Of a DNA stretch of 64,000 nucleotides, positions 7,728-16,793 are shown in pieces. The translations under genes and the position numbers were made by a program. Numbering within the stretch: position 1 is the first letter of the stretch; each line of letters starts with the position of its first letter. Source of the DNA: Paenibacillus solani. GTDB lineage: Bacteria; Bacillota; Bacilli; Paenibacillales; Paenibacillaceae. The notes under the pieces were generated by a model. The model had not been told where the DNA came from. It searched no databases and saw nothing but the letters and a program-made list of their open reading frames with translations. The stretch spans positions 467,338-531,337 of the forward strand of contig NZ_LIUT01000001.1 of NCBI RefSeq assembly GCF_001277345.1. Reading direction: 5' to 3'.

Positions 7728-9158
7728 CTAATTTTTTTGTTGGATTTTTTCAGCATGCGCATAAATCATTTTTTTGGTGAAGAGGAAAATGATCAATGCT
7801 AAGAATATAACGCCGCCGCCAACCAAGAAAACATTGGCATATGTGGATGCTAGCCCAGCTTCCGTGCCAGTCATACTACCACCGCTCATAACACCTGATG
7901 ACATCATTCCCACAAATACAGCGACACCGACAGAGCCAGTTATGGCCTGAACCAGGTCATTCACACCAAGTACACGACCTGATTCTTCAGGCGTTACGGT
8001 TAGCGTTGCGGTATCCACGATTGGCGAATAGAGGAAGGAGGTGCCAAAGTAATAAATACATGGCGCCACAGCCAAAGCCAGAACTTTGCCATAAGGAATA
8101 AGAAACGCAACTGCAAGCAATCCAAGCCCCATGAATGTTAAAGCCATAATGATGGAAGCTGAGCGGCCAATCCTCTTCACAATTGGACCAGACACAAATC
8201 CCAGAACAGCCGCCAGAAGAATCGACCAAACTAATAGCAACGAAACTTGAGCAGAATCAATACCAAATACGTTCAGCCCGATAGCATTCACACCCGCATT
8301 CAGGGTGTAACTGAAAAAGTAACCAATGAAGATAACCGTCATCGTTGCGACAAAAGCCGGGTTCTTCAAAAACTTAGGCGTAATAAACGGATTCTTAGCT
8401 TTGTTGATGTAGACAAGGAACAATATCAAAGTTACAACAGAGGAGATAGCCCAGAACCAATTCATATCTGTAAAGAACATGGTCATCGCAGCGGCGAAAG
8501 CGCCAATAAGCGTAAACCCGACCCAATCTATATTTGCGCCCTTAGCACGTTCGTTCGGCAGGTTTTTTAATAAAGAAGGAATGAACAGTACAGCAATCAG
8601 CGGTACTGCAAAAAGCCAGCGCCAGTCGATGTTTGTGATATATCCGGCAGCTACTACACCTAGTGCGGCAGAAAAGCGGAAAACAGCAACGAAAATGCCG
8701 TAGTAAATAACGCGATTTACTTTTGTTATATATTTAGAGACAAGTACCAGGAATACAGATCCTGCCACCTGACCGCCTGCAGACTGCAATACGCGGGCAA
8801 TAACGACTGCCCAAATACTGCTTGGTCCAAATATAAACCCTATCGCTGAACCGGCAACAAAAAGGATTATCCCCAAAAGGGTCATTTTCTTCAGTGAAAC
8901 AAAATCACCTAATGCACCATAAATAACACACACAATACCCAAAACAATACCAGGAATTGAAGTAATTAACGAAGAAAGGTTAGGTACTCCTAACTGTTCG
9001 CCAATATTAACAAAAATCATGCCAAATGCTTGTTGTTCCAAAATACCTAATGTAAAAATCAATAAAACCAGCGGAATGGCCCTCTTTGCCATTTTATTCA
9101 TACGCTCGAATTCTGCTGTTCCTTCTTTGGGAACAGGAACACCAATTACTTTTTCCAT
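7728..9158 (-). CDS. MFS transporter in the nucleoside locus
   Basis: A 476-residue membrane protein with about 14 hydrophobic segments and an MFS core ('GALGDFVSLKKMTLLGIILF' in the loop between segments 2 and 3). ATG 9158 follows GTGAGGAC; a GTG at 9173 is an alternative start. It lies inside a leftward operon between ECF transporter genes and a nucleoside hydrolase gene, 19 bases before the latter, so import of nucleosides or export of the freed base is plausible. The sequence itself resembles the 14-segment DHA2 branch, mostly drug exporters, so the direction of transport is open. Two import systems in one operon would be unusual, which favours an export role. Confidence 0.8.
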   Translation of the reverse strand: MEKVIGVPVPKEGTAEFERMNKMAKRAIPLVLLIFTLGILEQQAFGMIFVNIGEQLGVPNLSSLITSIPGIVLGIVCVIYGALGDFVSLKKMTLLGIILFVAGSAIGFIFGPSSIWAVVIARVLQSAGGQVAGSVFLVLVSKYITKVNRVIYYGIFVAVFRFSAALGVVAAGYITNIDWRWLFAVPLIAVLFIPSLLKNLPNERAKGANIDWVGFTLIGAFAAAMTMFFTDMNWFWAISSVVTLILFLVYINKAKNPFITPKFLKNPAFVATMTVIFIGYFFSYTLNAGVNAIGLNVFGIDSAQVSLLLVWSILLAAVLGFVSGPIVKRIGRSASIIMALTFMGLGLLAVAFLIPYGKVLALAVAPCIYYFGTSFLYSPIVDTATLTVTPEESGRVLGVNDLVQAITGSVGVAVFVGMMSSGVMSGGSMTGTEAGLASTYANVFLVGGGVIFLALIIFLFTKKMIYAHAEKIQQKN

Positions 9159-9175
9159 TTCATTTGTCCTCACTC

Positions 9176-9988
9176 TCAGCTCTGATGTATTCTTCTTGTG
9201 AAATGATCGATAAACTCTTCTTTACTGAATGAGATATCCTTAAGCCTCAACGCTTGCCCTACACGAGTGATAGGCGGCGGTGCAACATGGCTCTCTAATA
9301 AAGTCTTGACATCAGAAAAAACATTATACTTATTGCCTGACTTCAAAATCTCACCTTTTGACATCACGATGATCTGATCAAAGTTACGAACTACAAATTT
9401 CATATCATGAGTAATCGTTATACAAAGTCGATCATTGTTCTTAAGATAGTTGATGATCTTGGCTAATCGTTGATTGCCTTCAACATCCTGACCGCAAGTT
9501 GGTTCATCCAAGATGATTATTTTGGGATCCATCATGAGTATAGAACCAATCGTACAAAACTTTTTCTCAGTCGCATTGAGATCAAAGGGATGTGTTGAAA
9601 GCCGATGTTTTAGTCCAACCAAATCTGAGATAAATTCAATGCGGTCATTAATTTCATGTCTTGACAAGCCTTGTTGCTTAGGTCCAAATTCAAATTCTTT
9701 TCTTACCGTTTCTAGAAAAAGTTGATTATCGGGATTTTGAAACACATAGCCGATATACTTTGACCAGTAGGCAGTCGTGTGATCACTGATACTCTCACCA
9801 TCAATCAGAATTTGGCCTTCGGTAGGCCGCAATAAACCGTTGAGGTGCTTAGCAAAAGTCGTCTTGCCGGCTCCATTTTGGCCGATAATGGCTACAGGGT
9901 TACTTCCCTCAAAAGTAGTATTTATTCCTCTGAGAGCCTCACCTCCAGAAGGGTATTTATGCTTGAGGTTTTTGATTTCTATCTTCAT
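9176..9988 (-). CDS. ECF transporter ATPase subunit (A'), with an atypical signature motif
   Basis: A 270-residue ABC ATPase. Walker A is 'GQNGAGKTT' and Walker B 'IIILDEPTCGQD' with the catalytic Glu; 'TITHDMKFV' carries the switch His. The position of the ABC signature LSGGQ reads 'LNATEKK', so the Ser-Gly-Gly core is gone. In the heterodimeric ECF arrangement one composite ATP site is therefore probably impaired or specialised. ATG 9988 has GGAGGTGATT upstream and the gene overlaps the end of the preceding ATPase gene by 32 bases, which points to translational coupling. Energises uptake with the second ATPase, the T subunit and the S subunit encoded upstream. Confidence 0.88.
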   Translation of the reverse strand: MKIEIKNLKHKYPSGGEALRGINTTFEGSNPVAIIGQNGAGKTTFAKHLNGLLRPTEGQILIDGESISDHTTAYWSKYIGYVFQNPDNQLFLETVRKEFEFGPKQQGLSRHEINDRIEFISDLVGLKHRLSTHPFDLNATEKKFCTIGSILMMDPKIIILDEPTCGQDVEGNQRLAKIINYLKNNDRLCITITHDMKFVVRNFDQIIVMSKGEILKSGNKYNVFSDVKTLLESHVAPPPITRVGQALRLKDISFSKEEFIDHFTRRIHQS

Positions 9989-10838
9989 AGAGAATCACCT
10001 CCTGTAATAATGAAATCGCTTGACTTTCTGTTAAAGCAAAATCTCGTTCACTATAGCCGGGTTTGATAAATTTCTTGGTTATCTCATAATAATCAGGCGG
10101 ATTTACTGAGAACTCTGCTAGATGCGGTGAACAAAACACTTCTTCGGGTGTGCCTCCCAGAACAATCGTGCCATGCTGTATGACGTAGACTTTATCTGCT
10201 AACTTAGCTACCCTTTCCATGTCATGATCTACCATTACAATCGTGATTCCGTTTTCATTTAACTTTTTAATAATATTCATGATTTGTCTACTGCCAATAG
10301 GATCCAACTGTGTTGTACACTCATCCAAGACGAGAATTTTCGGTTCTAGAATGATTGCTGATGCCAATGCGACTCTTTGAACCTGACCTCCGGAAAGTTC
10401 AAGAGGGTTTTTATCCAATAATTCATCTATCTGAATCAACTCGGCTATTTCCTTTATCTTGCTAAACATCTGCTCCCTGGGAACCCCGCGATTGCCAAGC
10501 CCAAATGCTAATTCTTCAGCAACAGTATCTGCGGTATAAGACAACTGATTAAAAGGGTTTTGAAAAACAAGCCCAATCGTTTGCGAAAGTTCCCCTACAC
10601 TCACGGCAGCCGTATCTTTTTCATCAACGATTATGCTCCCTTCACTAAATCCAACAAAATAATTAGGAATCAGCCCTACCAATGCATTACATAAGGTTGA
10701 TTTTCCGGAACCATTCGCGCCAATTATTGCAACAAATTCACCCGATGCAACTTCAAAATGGACATTCTTCAAAGCAACTTCTGTTTCTTGGTTGTAACGA
10801 TAAGAAAAATGATTGACTTGTATTAATGTACTCGTCAT
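9957..10838 (-). CDS. ECF transporter ATPase subunit (A)
   Basis: A 293-residue ABC ATPase with Walker A 'GANGSGKST', Q-loop 'VFQNPFNQL', a normal signature 'LSGGQVQR', Walker B 'ILVLDECTTQLD' and switch 'VDHDME'. This is the canonical partner of the degenerate ATPase that follows. ATG 10838 follows GGAGGTGACAAGA; the upstream GTG at 10853 lacks a ribosome site. The A, A', T and S genes lie in one leftward operon, as in dedicated (group I) ECF transporters. Confidence 0.92.
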   Translation of the reverse strand: MTSTLIQVNHFSYRYNQETEVALKNVHFEVASGEFVAIIGANGSGKSTLCNALVGLIPNYFVGFSEGSIIVDEKDTAAVSVGELSQTIGLVFQNPFNQLSYTADTVAEELAFGLGNRGVPREQMFSKIKEIAELIQIDELLDKNPLELSGGQVQRVALASAIILEPKILVLDECTTQLDPIGSRQIMNIIKKLNENGITIVMVDHDMERVAKLADKVYVIQHGTIVLGGTPEEVFCSPHLAEFSVNPPDYYEITKKFIKPGYSERDFALTESQAISLLQEVILYEDRNQKPQA

Positions 10839-10868
10839 TCTTGTCACCTCCACTCTTTTTCCAAAACA

Positions 10869-11633
10869 TCAGAGGATCCTTGGGAGCAAACTCGAGATTA
10901 AGAAACAAATTGCAATCATTCTTAGGACGATGTCGAGGCCTGTCGTTTCAACCTTTATATAACTCGTCGGTTTGTCCCCACTGATTCCAAAACCCCGGGT
11001 CTCAAGCGTCATTCCTCTTTCTTGAGCGTCTGTCAGAGAGGAGAGAACAACCGGTCCGATAAGCGGCAAAAATGCTTTCGTCCGTTGTATGAATGATCCT
11101 GAGGTTTCAACACCACGTGATTCTTGCGCTTCTTGAATAACCTTGACTTTTCTCTGCATTTGAGGAACAACATTAAGGCTTGCCAAAATTAAATATCCTA
11201 ATTTCATGTTAAGCCCCGACTGTGTTAAGGCGGCTACAGTCTCTGAATTTTTTGTGGTTTGCAGCATTAAATAGAATGCGGCTAAAAATATTAAGAGAGT
11301 TGATGAAATCTTTAATGCGTACATCGTGCCCTCTAGTCCCATTTGTGCAAAACCGAAGTCAGCAATCATTGTTTTATTGTTAGGACTATATAAACCTTGG
11401 ATAAAAAGCAGCATTAGCGTTACCGGAATGCCAAAACCAACAATCAACTTTAAAACCTGTTTTCCTTGTCCGATCAAAATACCCAGTATGACGAGTAAAC
11501 ATAAAACTCCGTATCCAACAAAGGGCAGCGGATAAATGAGACAGCCAATTCCTAAACAAAATACGATAAGCAGCTTCGTTATCGGATTTAATTTTCTAAC
11601 TAGAACAGCTATAGAGTTGTTGATGTTTTCCAT
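10869..11633 (-). CDS. ECF transporter transmembrane subunit T
   Basis: A 254-residue membrane protein of the CbiQ/EcfT family, with about five to six hydrophobic segments. The two Arg-Gly coupling helices that contact the ATPases are visible as 'AQESRGVET' and 'LETRGFGI'. It holds the S and A subunits together. The gene lies between the A and S genes with short spacers (15 and 13 bases). Confidence 0.92.
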   Translation of the reverse strand: MENINNSIAVLVRKLNPITKLLIVFCLGIGCLIYPLPFVGYGVLCLLVILGILIGQGKQVLKLIVGFGIPVTLMLLFIQGLYSPNNKTMIADFGFAQMGLEGTMYALKISSTLLIFLAAFYLMLQTTKNSETVAALTQSGLNMKLGYLILASLNVVPQMQRKVKVIQEAQESRGVETSGSFIQRTKAFLPLIGPVVLSSLTDAQERGMTLETRGFGISGDKPTSYIKVETTGLDIVLRMIAICFLISSLLPRIL

Positions 11634-11646
11634 TGTTCCATCACCT

Positions 11647-12276
11647 TCATGACCCTTTGCGGCCTTTAAGTAAATAATCCTTGTCCAGCGGAGCGTACTG
11701 ACTTGAAAAACGTCGGGGGATTTTCTTTACTAACCAGTAAGCGATTAGAAATACAATCCCTTTGTCGATAAGATTTTCGAGTATCGAAGTTGAAAATACC
11801 GAAAGCATGATTTCTTTTGTAGTTGCGATCAATGCTGCTGTAAAGAGGGAACTGCTATTAATCCCAGTAGCGCCGCCATAAATAAAGATCGTGATGAAAG
11901 CGGCACTTATCGCATTCGTTAACGTACAAGCCAACCAAGTAATCACTACACCAAGCTTATTCTTAAAGAAGCCTGCTTTAACCAAGTAGCCTGTTACCAA
12001 ACCACATAAAACGCTTACAATCGAAAAAGGAAGAAATACTGGATTGGTGACGATGGATAAGAATAAATTTGTTGCCAATCCACAAAGTGCGGCGACCCAA
12101 GGACCTGCAAGACATGCAATCAAGACCGTTCCGATCATATCCAAAAAAAGCGGCAACTTTAAGGTTGAGGATAGGGTGCCTCCAATTAAATTAATCCCTA
12201 CAGCGATCGGTATCAAAACTAACGCTTTCGTGGAAAATTGGGTTTGAAGAAACCTTCGAAAAAAAGATTGTCTCAT
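11647..12276 (-). CDS. ECF transporter substrate-binding (S) subunit, probably for a nucleoside
   Basis: A 209-residue membrane protein with about six hydrophobic segments ('IPIAVGINLIGGTLSSTL', 'LPLFLDMIGTVLIACLAG', 'LFLSIVTNPVFLPF'), the layout of S components. ATG 12276 follows GAGAAGGG; the frame is open to 12360 with no ribosome site. S components give an ECF transporter its substrate; the sequence does not match one I can name, but the operon also encodes a nucleoside hydrolase and ribokinase, so a nucleoside (or ribose) is the best guess. First gene of the leftward operon. Confidence 0.85.
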   Translation of the reverse strand: MRQSFFRRFLQTQFSTKALVLIPIAVGINLIGGTLSSTLKLPLFLDMIGTVLIACLAGPWVAALCGLATNLFLSIVTNPVFLPFSIVSVLCGLVTGYLVKAGFFKNKLGVVITWLACTLTNAISAAFITIFIYGGATGINSSSLFTAALIATTKEIMLSVFSTSILENLIDKGIVFLIAYWLVKKIPRRFSSQYAPLDKDYLLKGRKGS

Positions 12277-12350
12277 AGTAGCCCTTCTCTTTAAAAATGT
12301 AATATAATCATTTAAGAAATCTATTTCGGAAAATGCTTTCCCGTAAACTG

Positions 12351-12379
12351 AGACTATCATCGATAAATTGAAATGTCAA
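12351..12379 (-). promoter_or_regulatory. Probable promoter of the leftward nucleoside operon
   Basis: Read on the minus strand: a perfect TTGACA (12374-12379), 17-bp spacer, then TAGTCT (12351-12356). It lies about 75 bases ahead of the S-component start codon and is overlapped by an inverted repeat. Confidence 0.55.
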
Positions 12380-12395
12380 CAAGATTATTTATCAA
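12360..12395. promoter_or_regulatory. Inverted repeat over the -35 box; candidate operator
   Basis: TCGATAAAT (12360-12368) and ATTTATCAA (12387-12395) are inverted copies with one mismatch, separated by 18 bases that contain the TTGACA box. It lies in the gap between the divergent regulator and transporter genes. LacI-family operators are usually shorter with a central CG, so binding by the fused regulator is only a guess. Confidence 0.35.
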
Positions 12396-12515
12396 GTCTA
12401 TAGGTTACTAGAACTTACCCTGATCTTGATTCGTATTGTAAAATAAGAAATGATAACTAAAGTCTTGATGCAACTACTTGCCAGATTTCAGATGGTACGA
12501 TGAGGGGAGAAGGTT

Positions 12516-14417
12516 ATGAATATCAAAGATATCGCCAATTTGGCAGGGGTTTCAGTGTCCACAGTTTCCAAAATTGTGAATAAAAAAGATCAAAGCATTA
12601 GTAAAGAAACCCGTGAACGAGTATTAAAAATAGTCCATGAATACAACTACACTCCTTATTCATCTAGTATTAACAAAGCGGCTTCTACTGGAATAATAGG
12701 GGTTCTGATAAATTCAACCATTTCGGCTGATTCGATGCTTAACGGAATTATTAACGAAGCGCAACGCAAAGGATATAGTCCATTAATTTTGAATAGCTGC
12801 GGGGATTTGGACCAAGAGTTAAAAAACATGACCTCACTCATTACGAAGCAAGTGGACGGGATAATCTGGGAGCCGGTAAATAAAGAAAGCTTAAAAAATC
12901 GTACTCATTTTAATTCTTTAGACATTCCCGTTGTATTAGTCGGAGGAGAGGGACAAGCTAATTCTCTGGAATTGCCTTATAAGCTGGCAGCTTACTTCCT
13001 TACCAAGCAATTGATAGATAAGAAACACACGAAGATCGCATGTATCGTAGGGGAAGGGCAGAGAAGGAATGCCTTTATAGAGGGGTATAAGCACGCGCTT
13101 TTTGATAGTAATCTAAAATTCCAAGAATCTATGGTGCTTTCATCACTTGACGAAACCATTAATGACTTTATCATTGGTGGACAAACTACAGGATTTATTT
13201 CCTCGCATTTATATAAGTCTATTGAACTTTATAATTTGGCTATCCAGAGCGGTCTGAAATCACCGAAGGACTATTCATTGCTTTCCATACAAAATGACTA
13301 CGACTCCTCCTTGGTTACAGATCAAGGGACGATATCGACCGTAACCATCAATAATTCTAACTTTGGCACCTATATTTGTAATGTGCTGATCAGCTCTATA
13401 GCTGGAGCTGATCCGATAAAACCTTATGAGGAACAAATGGTATTAGACAATACCAACACTTTAGGTTTTCCAGATGAGGGCGGAAAGCCCAAAATCCTTG
13501 TTGTTGGAAGCATAAATATGGATACGTATCTCTACTCTCCTCAGCTGCCGCACAATGGAGCAACGAATTTTATATCCAGCTTTACAAAACACCCAGGCGG
13601 AAAAGGGTTCAACCAAGCAGTAGGAACGGCAAAGCTTGGACACCGGGTCAGGCTGATTGGATGCTTAGGTTCAGATATGGAATCCAATAGCATATTTCAG
13701 GATTTAGAAAAAAATGGTGTCAGTACGATTGGAATCACACGTTCAAGTGATACTGAAACAGGCCAGGCATACATTTTTGTCGAATCTAGCGGGGATTCTA
13801 TGATATCCGTCCTTCCAGGGGCAAATGCTGATCTTTCACCCCAAAAAATAGAACAGCAGACGGGTTTATTTTCTGATGCTAAGTTTTGTTTGATTCAAAC
13901 CGAAATTCCGGTCAAGACCGTTGAAAAGGCCTGCTCCATTGCCAAAAATGAGGGACTATCCATCATTCTCAAGCCCTCAGCATCCAAGATAATATCAGAT
14001 ACGATCTTGAAACAAATCGATTATTTGATTCCGAACGAAGATGAGCTCTTAGAGTTGTGCCCACAGTTCAGTTCTATAGAACAAAAAGCAGATTTTCTCC
14101 TATCCAAAGGAGTCAAAAATGTCATTGTAACATTGGGAAAAAAAGGATGTTATTTGAAAAATGCAGAGGTTGAAAGATTTTTCCCTGCATCAGAGTTTGC
14201 TGCTGTCGATAGCACGGGTGCAAGTGATGCTTTCATTAGTGCATTAGCATCCTATTTGCTAAGAGGATGTTCTTTGGTAAGTGCGATTCAAATCGCGACC
14301 ATTGCCGCTGGTTTTTCCGTTTCCCGCGATGGAGTCATCCATTCATTAGCTGATCGAGTTACTCTAGAAAGCTATATTGCAAAGAAGGACCCCAAATTAT
14401 TATTATCCTCACATTAG
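12516..14417 (+). CDS. LacI-family regulator fused to a PfkB/ribokinase-like domain
   Basis: A 633-residue protein. Residues 1-50 form a LacI helix-turn-helix ('IKDIANLAGVSVSTVSKIVN'). About 55-320 form the periplasmic-binding-like effector domain. From about residue 328 ('ILVVGSINMDTYLY') to the end it is a complete ribokinase-like domain with the sugar motif 'GGKGFNQAVGTAKLG' and 'IPNEDELLEL'. The catalytic C-terminal motif reads 'STGASDAF' where kinases have Gly before the Asp, so the anion-hole Gly is Ser while the Asp is kept. It is divergent from a nucleoside/ribose operon and probably represses it. Such LacI-PfkB fusions occur in other Bacillota annotations; whether the kinase part works or only senses ligand is unknown. 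ATG 12516 has GAGGGGAGAAGG upstream. Confidence 0.92.
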   Translation: MNIKDIANLAGVSVSTVSKIVNKKDQSISKETRERVLKIVHEYNYTPYSSSINKAASTGIIGVLINSTISADSMLNGIINEAQRKGYSPLILNSCGDLDQELKNMTSLITKQVDGIIWEPVNKESLKNRTHFNSLDIPVVLVGGEGQANSLELPYKLAAYFLTKQLIDKKHTKIACIVGEGQRRNAFIEGYKHALFDSNLKFQESMVLSSLDETINDFIIGGQTTGFISSHLYKSIELYNLAIQSGLKSPKDYSLLSIQNDYDSSLVTDQGTISTVTINNSNFGTYICNVLISSIAGADPIKPYEEQMVLDNTNTLGFPDEGGKPKILVVGSINMDTYLYSPQLPHNGATNFISSFTKHPGGKGFNQAVGTAKLGHRVRLIGCLGSDMESNSIFQDLEKNGVSTIGITRSSDTETGQAYIFVESSGDSMISVLPGANADLSPQKIEQQTGLFSDAKFCLIQTEIPVKTVEKACSIAKNEGLSIILKPSASKIISDTILKQIDYLIPNEDELLELCPQFSSIEQKADFLLSKGVKNVIVTLGKKGCYLKNAEVERFFPASEFAAVDSTGASDAFISALASYLLRGCSLVSAIQIATIAAGFSVSRDGVIHSLADRVTLESYIAKKDPKLLLSSH

Positions 14418-14467
14418 AAAAAAGCCGCTCTTGTGCTGTTCCTCCGAACAGCACAAGAGCGGCTTTT
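14418..14467. terminator. Strong bidirectional terminator between convergent genes
   Basis: A perfect 23-bp stem (14418-14440 with 14445-14467) around a CTCC loop, with A-run and T-run ends, placed between the stop codons of the LacI-PfkB gene and the opposite STAND gene. Confidence 0.95.
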
Positions 14468-14500
14468 TACATGCCCACACTTCTCTATATGTTCATGTGA

Positions 14501-16567
14501 TCAGTTTGTTTTTCGGATAAGCACGTCTCTCAAATTAAGCAGCGTTTCTTTGCGGATACGGTAGTAAGTAGCCCGGCTCATGTGCAGCTGCTGGGCAGCC
14601 ATTTCTACGCCTAGCTGCGGCGCCTTCGCATATAGCTTTAGCAATGCGAGATTATTGCTGTTAAGCGGGAAGGGCGGGGAGTCGGAGAACACACTGTGCA
14701 ATTTTTGTTGTAAGGTGAACCCGCTGCAAGATAGTTTGGCTGCAAGCTCGCTTTGTGCCAGCGCCTCATGATCGTTCATTAAAGCGATTGCGGTTTTAAC
14801 GTCTTTTTCCGTCAGCTCGAATTGATTAGATCTGGTTTCGTTGCCGTCCGGAGTAAAGTGGATGAGGTCAAATATTTGATCAACGAAATTTGTGCCGCGC
14901 CAATCCTGTTCATGAAGGGATGCCTTCGCCCCCTGGAACAGATGATCCCTGATGTGAGCTGGCAAATCACGACTTCGAAATCCAGCATTGCCGAGAAGCT
15001 CGTTGGTCTCCCTATAAGCTGTCACAAGGATAAAGCGCATTCCAATGGAATGGTGTGTGATTAGATCTTTCGTAATGACTCCAATCAGTTCATGGTAAGA
15101 ATAGTCTGGACTATGGGATGATGCGCTTGCTCGCAAATGATAATAAGTGTCGGCCTCTTCCATCGATGTTCGCCTCAGCAGCCTGATCTCCTTCGGGAAG
15201 ACAGCATCAAGCAGTCCGGGAAATAAACGCTCCAATAATGCTACGGTTTCCTTATATAGGTGAAGCCCTGCCGTAAAGGCAAGAGGCTTCTCATCTGAGC
15301 CGCGATACACGCGGATGCTGTCTGGAAAATAGGAGGCTAAGACGTCCATGATGGCATGGTCGATTTCGGATGAAATAGAGTATTGATTCTCTTCTTTCAT
15401 CATTTGATGCAAGTGGGGCAAGTCCGACGGCTGGAAGGGTTCCATATATAAGACATCCAGCTTGGGAGACAGCAAGGGGATCGAATCGATTTGATACATA
15501 TCTTGTGAGGCAGATAGCATCAAGGAGACAATACGCCCCTTTTCCTGACTAGCCGCATGGCTCAGCTCCAATGCCAATTCATCAATAATGCGGCGCCATA
15601 ATGTCCGATACCGCTCAGGCTCGCGAGTTCGGAAGTCATCAGCCAGAAAAAAGCGTGCTGTATCATGCAGGGTAATACCCCCAACTGTTGGCCGAATATA
15701 GGAGAGCCGGTTGATCCGTGCAAGCTCTTGTAAAGTTAACGGGGCGCTTAGGAATTTCCCCAGCCACTCTATAGTTGCATAAGGCACGATGCATAAAATT
15801 TCGCTCAGATCATTGAATTCGGCGGCGGCTTCTTCGCCAAGCACTTCTGCACTGATTCGCATCGAGATCGGCCAGTCCGATTGGCCTGATTCCAATGGCG
15901 AGTGTGGCATTCGCTCGGCATAGAGGGTCATTGCCAGAGGCAGACCGCGGGTATGGCTGCATAGCCGCTCCATTTCATTCGTATTCTGCCAGCCTCTATG
16001 GCTCAAGTAGTTGATAATCTCCTCACGTGACAAGGTGCCGAGTTGGATACTTCTGCTGCGGCTGCGCCAAGCCAAGTCACTCGACCAGGCTGCGGATAAG
16101 TCCCGCCTGGCCGCCAAGATAACGAGCAGGCCTGTTGCAGGCAGATTAGGGAGAAATACCTCGCGCAGCCAGCTCTCGATTCGCTGTATGGAATCGTAAT
16201 GATCGATGCATAGTACGGTCTTTTTTGACGCAATGAGATTCGCAAGCTGTTGATAGATATTGCCCAGCTCATGGGGGGCCTGCGGATGAGAAGTGAAATA
16301 CCCATGCAGCGCCTCCATAAAGCCGGCAGGAGAATCGGTACAAGCGCGGCCATCCAGCCAGACTGCGGCTGCTTCTTCCTGTCGTGCCATATTCATAAAT
16401 TGCAGCAAAAGCGCGGATTTGCCGATTCCCCCCATACCGGAGAGGAACAGCACTTCAGTGGGAGCTTGCGCATTTCCCAGCCAAGCTTGCACCAGAGCAA
16501 GCTCTGATTTTCTGCCAACAAACAGTCGGCTTCGTTCTAAATCAAGTAATTCGGCGAGCTTTTGCAT
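14501..16567 (-). CDS. STAND-type ATPase regulator with a C-terminal helix-turn-helix
   Basis: A 688-residue protein. An NB-ARC/AAA-like NTPase domain begins at once: 'LFVGRKSELALVQAWL' (about residues 13-28), Walker A 'SGMGGIGKSALL' (about 42-53), Walker B 'KTVLCIDHYD', and 'LVILAARRDL'. The middle is alpha-helical without clear repeats. The C-terminus 'AAQQLHMSRATYYRIRKE' is a helix-turn-helix, so it should bind DNA in an ATP-controlled manner. ATG 16567 (GTG 16570 possible) follows AAGGAGGG; longer forms lack a ribosome site. It is divergent from the giant NHL/SLH surface protein gene and is its likely regulator. The ligand is unknown. Confidence 0.8.
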   Translation of the reverse strand: MQKLAELLDLERSRLFVGRKSELALVQAWLGNAQAPTEVLFLSGMGGIGKSALLLQFMNMARQEEAAAVWLDGRACTDSPAGFMEALHGYFTSHPQAPHELGNIYQQLANLIASKKTVLCIDHYDSIQRIESWLREVFLPNLPATGLLVILAARRDLSAAWSSDLAWRSRSRSIQLGTLSREEIINYLSHRGWQNTNEMERLCSHTRGLPLAMTLYAERMPHSPLESGQSDWPISMRISAEVLGEEAAAEFNDLSEILCIVPYATIEWLGKFLSAPLTLQELARINRLSYIRPTVGGITLHDTARFFLADDFRTREPERYRTLWRRIIDELALELSHAASQEKGRIVSLMLSASQDMYQIDSIPLLSPKLDVLYMEPFQPSDLPHLHQMMKEENQYSISSEIDHAIMDVLASYFPDSIRVYRGSDEKPLAFTAGLHLYKETVALLERLFPGLLDAVFPKEIRLLRRTSMEEADTYYHLRASASSHSPDYSYHELIGVITKDLITHHSIGMRFILVTAYRETNELLGNAGFRSRDLPAHIRDHLFQGAKASLHEQDWRGTNFVDQIFDLIHFTPDGNETRSNQFELTEKDVKTAIALMNDHEALAQSELAAKLSCSGFTLQQKLHSVFSDSPPFPLNSNNLALLKLYAKAPQLGVEMAAQQLHMSRATYYRIRKETLLNLRDVLIRKTN

Positions 16568-16741
16568 CACCGTTATGTCCCTCCTTTCGACAAATTGGGA
16601 TATTGGTCCTGCGCCCGGAACGTCCGTATTTCGTACCAATTCGACATAAAAGGCAAACATCCTTTTCCTGATGGCAGCAGCCATCTGATACATGAGACGA
16701 ATTTGCGATAAATATGAGATACCGCTGCGAATATAGTCCTA

Positions 16742-16761
16742 TACAATGAAATGGGATTGTA
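16742..16761. promoter_or_regulatory. Inverted repeat in the STAND/surface-protein intergenic region
   Basis: TACAAT (16742-16747) and ATTGTA (16756-16761) with an 8-bp spacer, 33 bases upstream of the surface-protein start. The first arm also looks like a -10 box. Candidate operator for the divergent regulator. Confidence 0.35.
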
Positions 16762-16793
16762 CATCACAGATTGGATAAAAGGAGTGGAACAAC

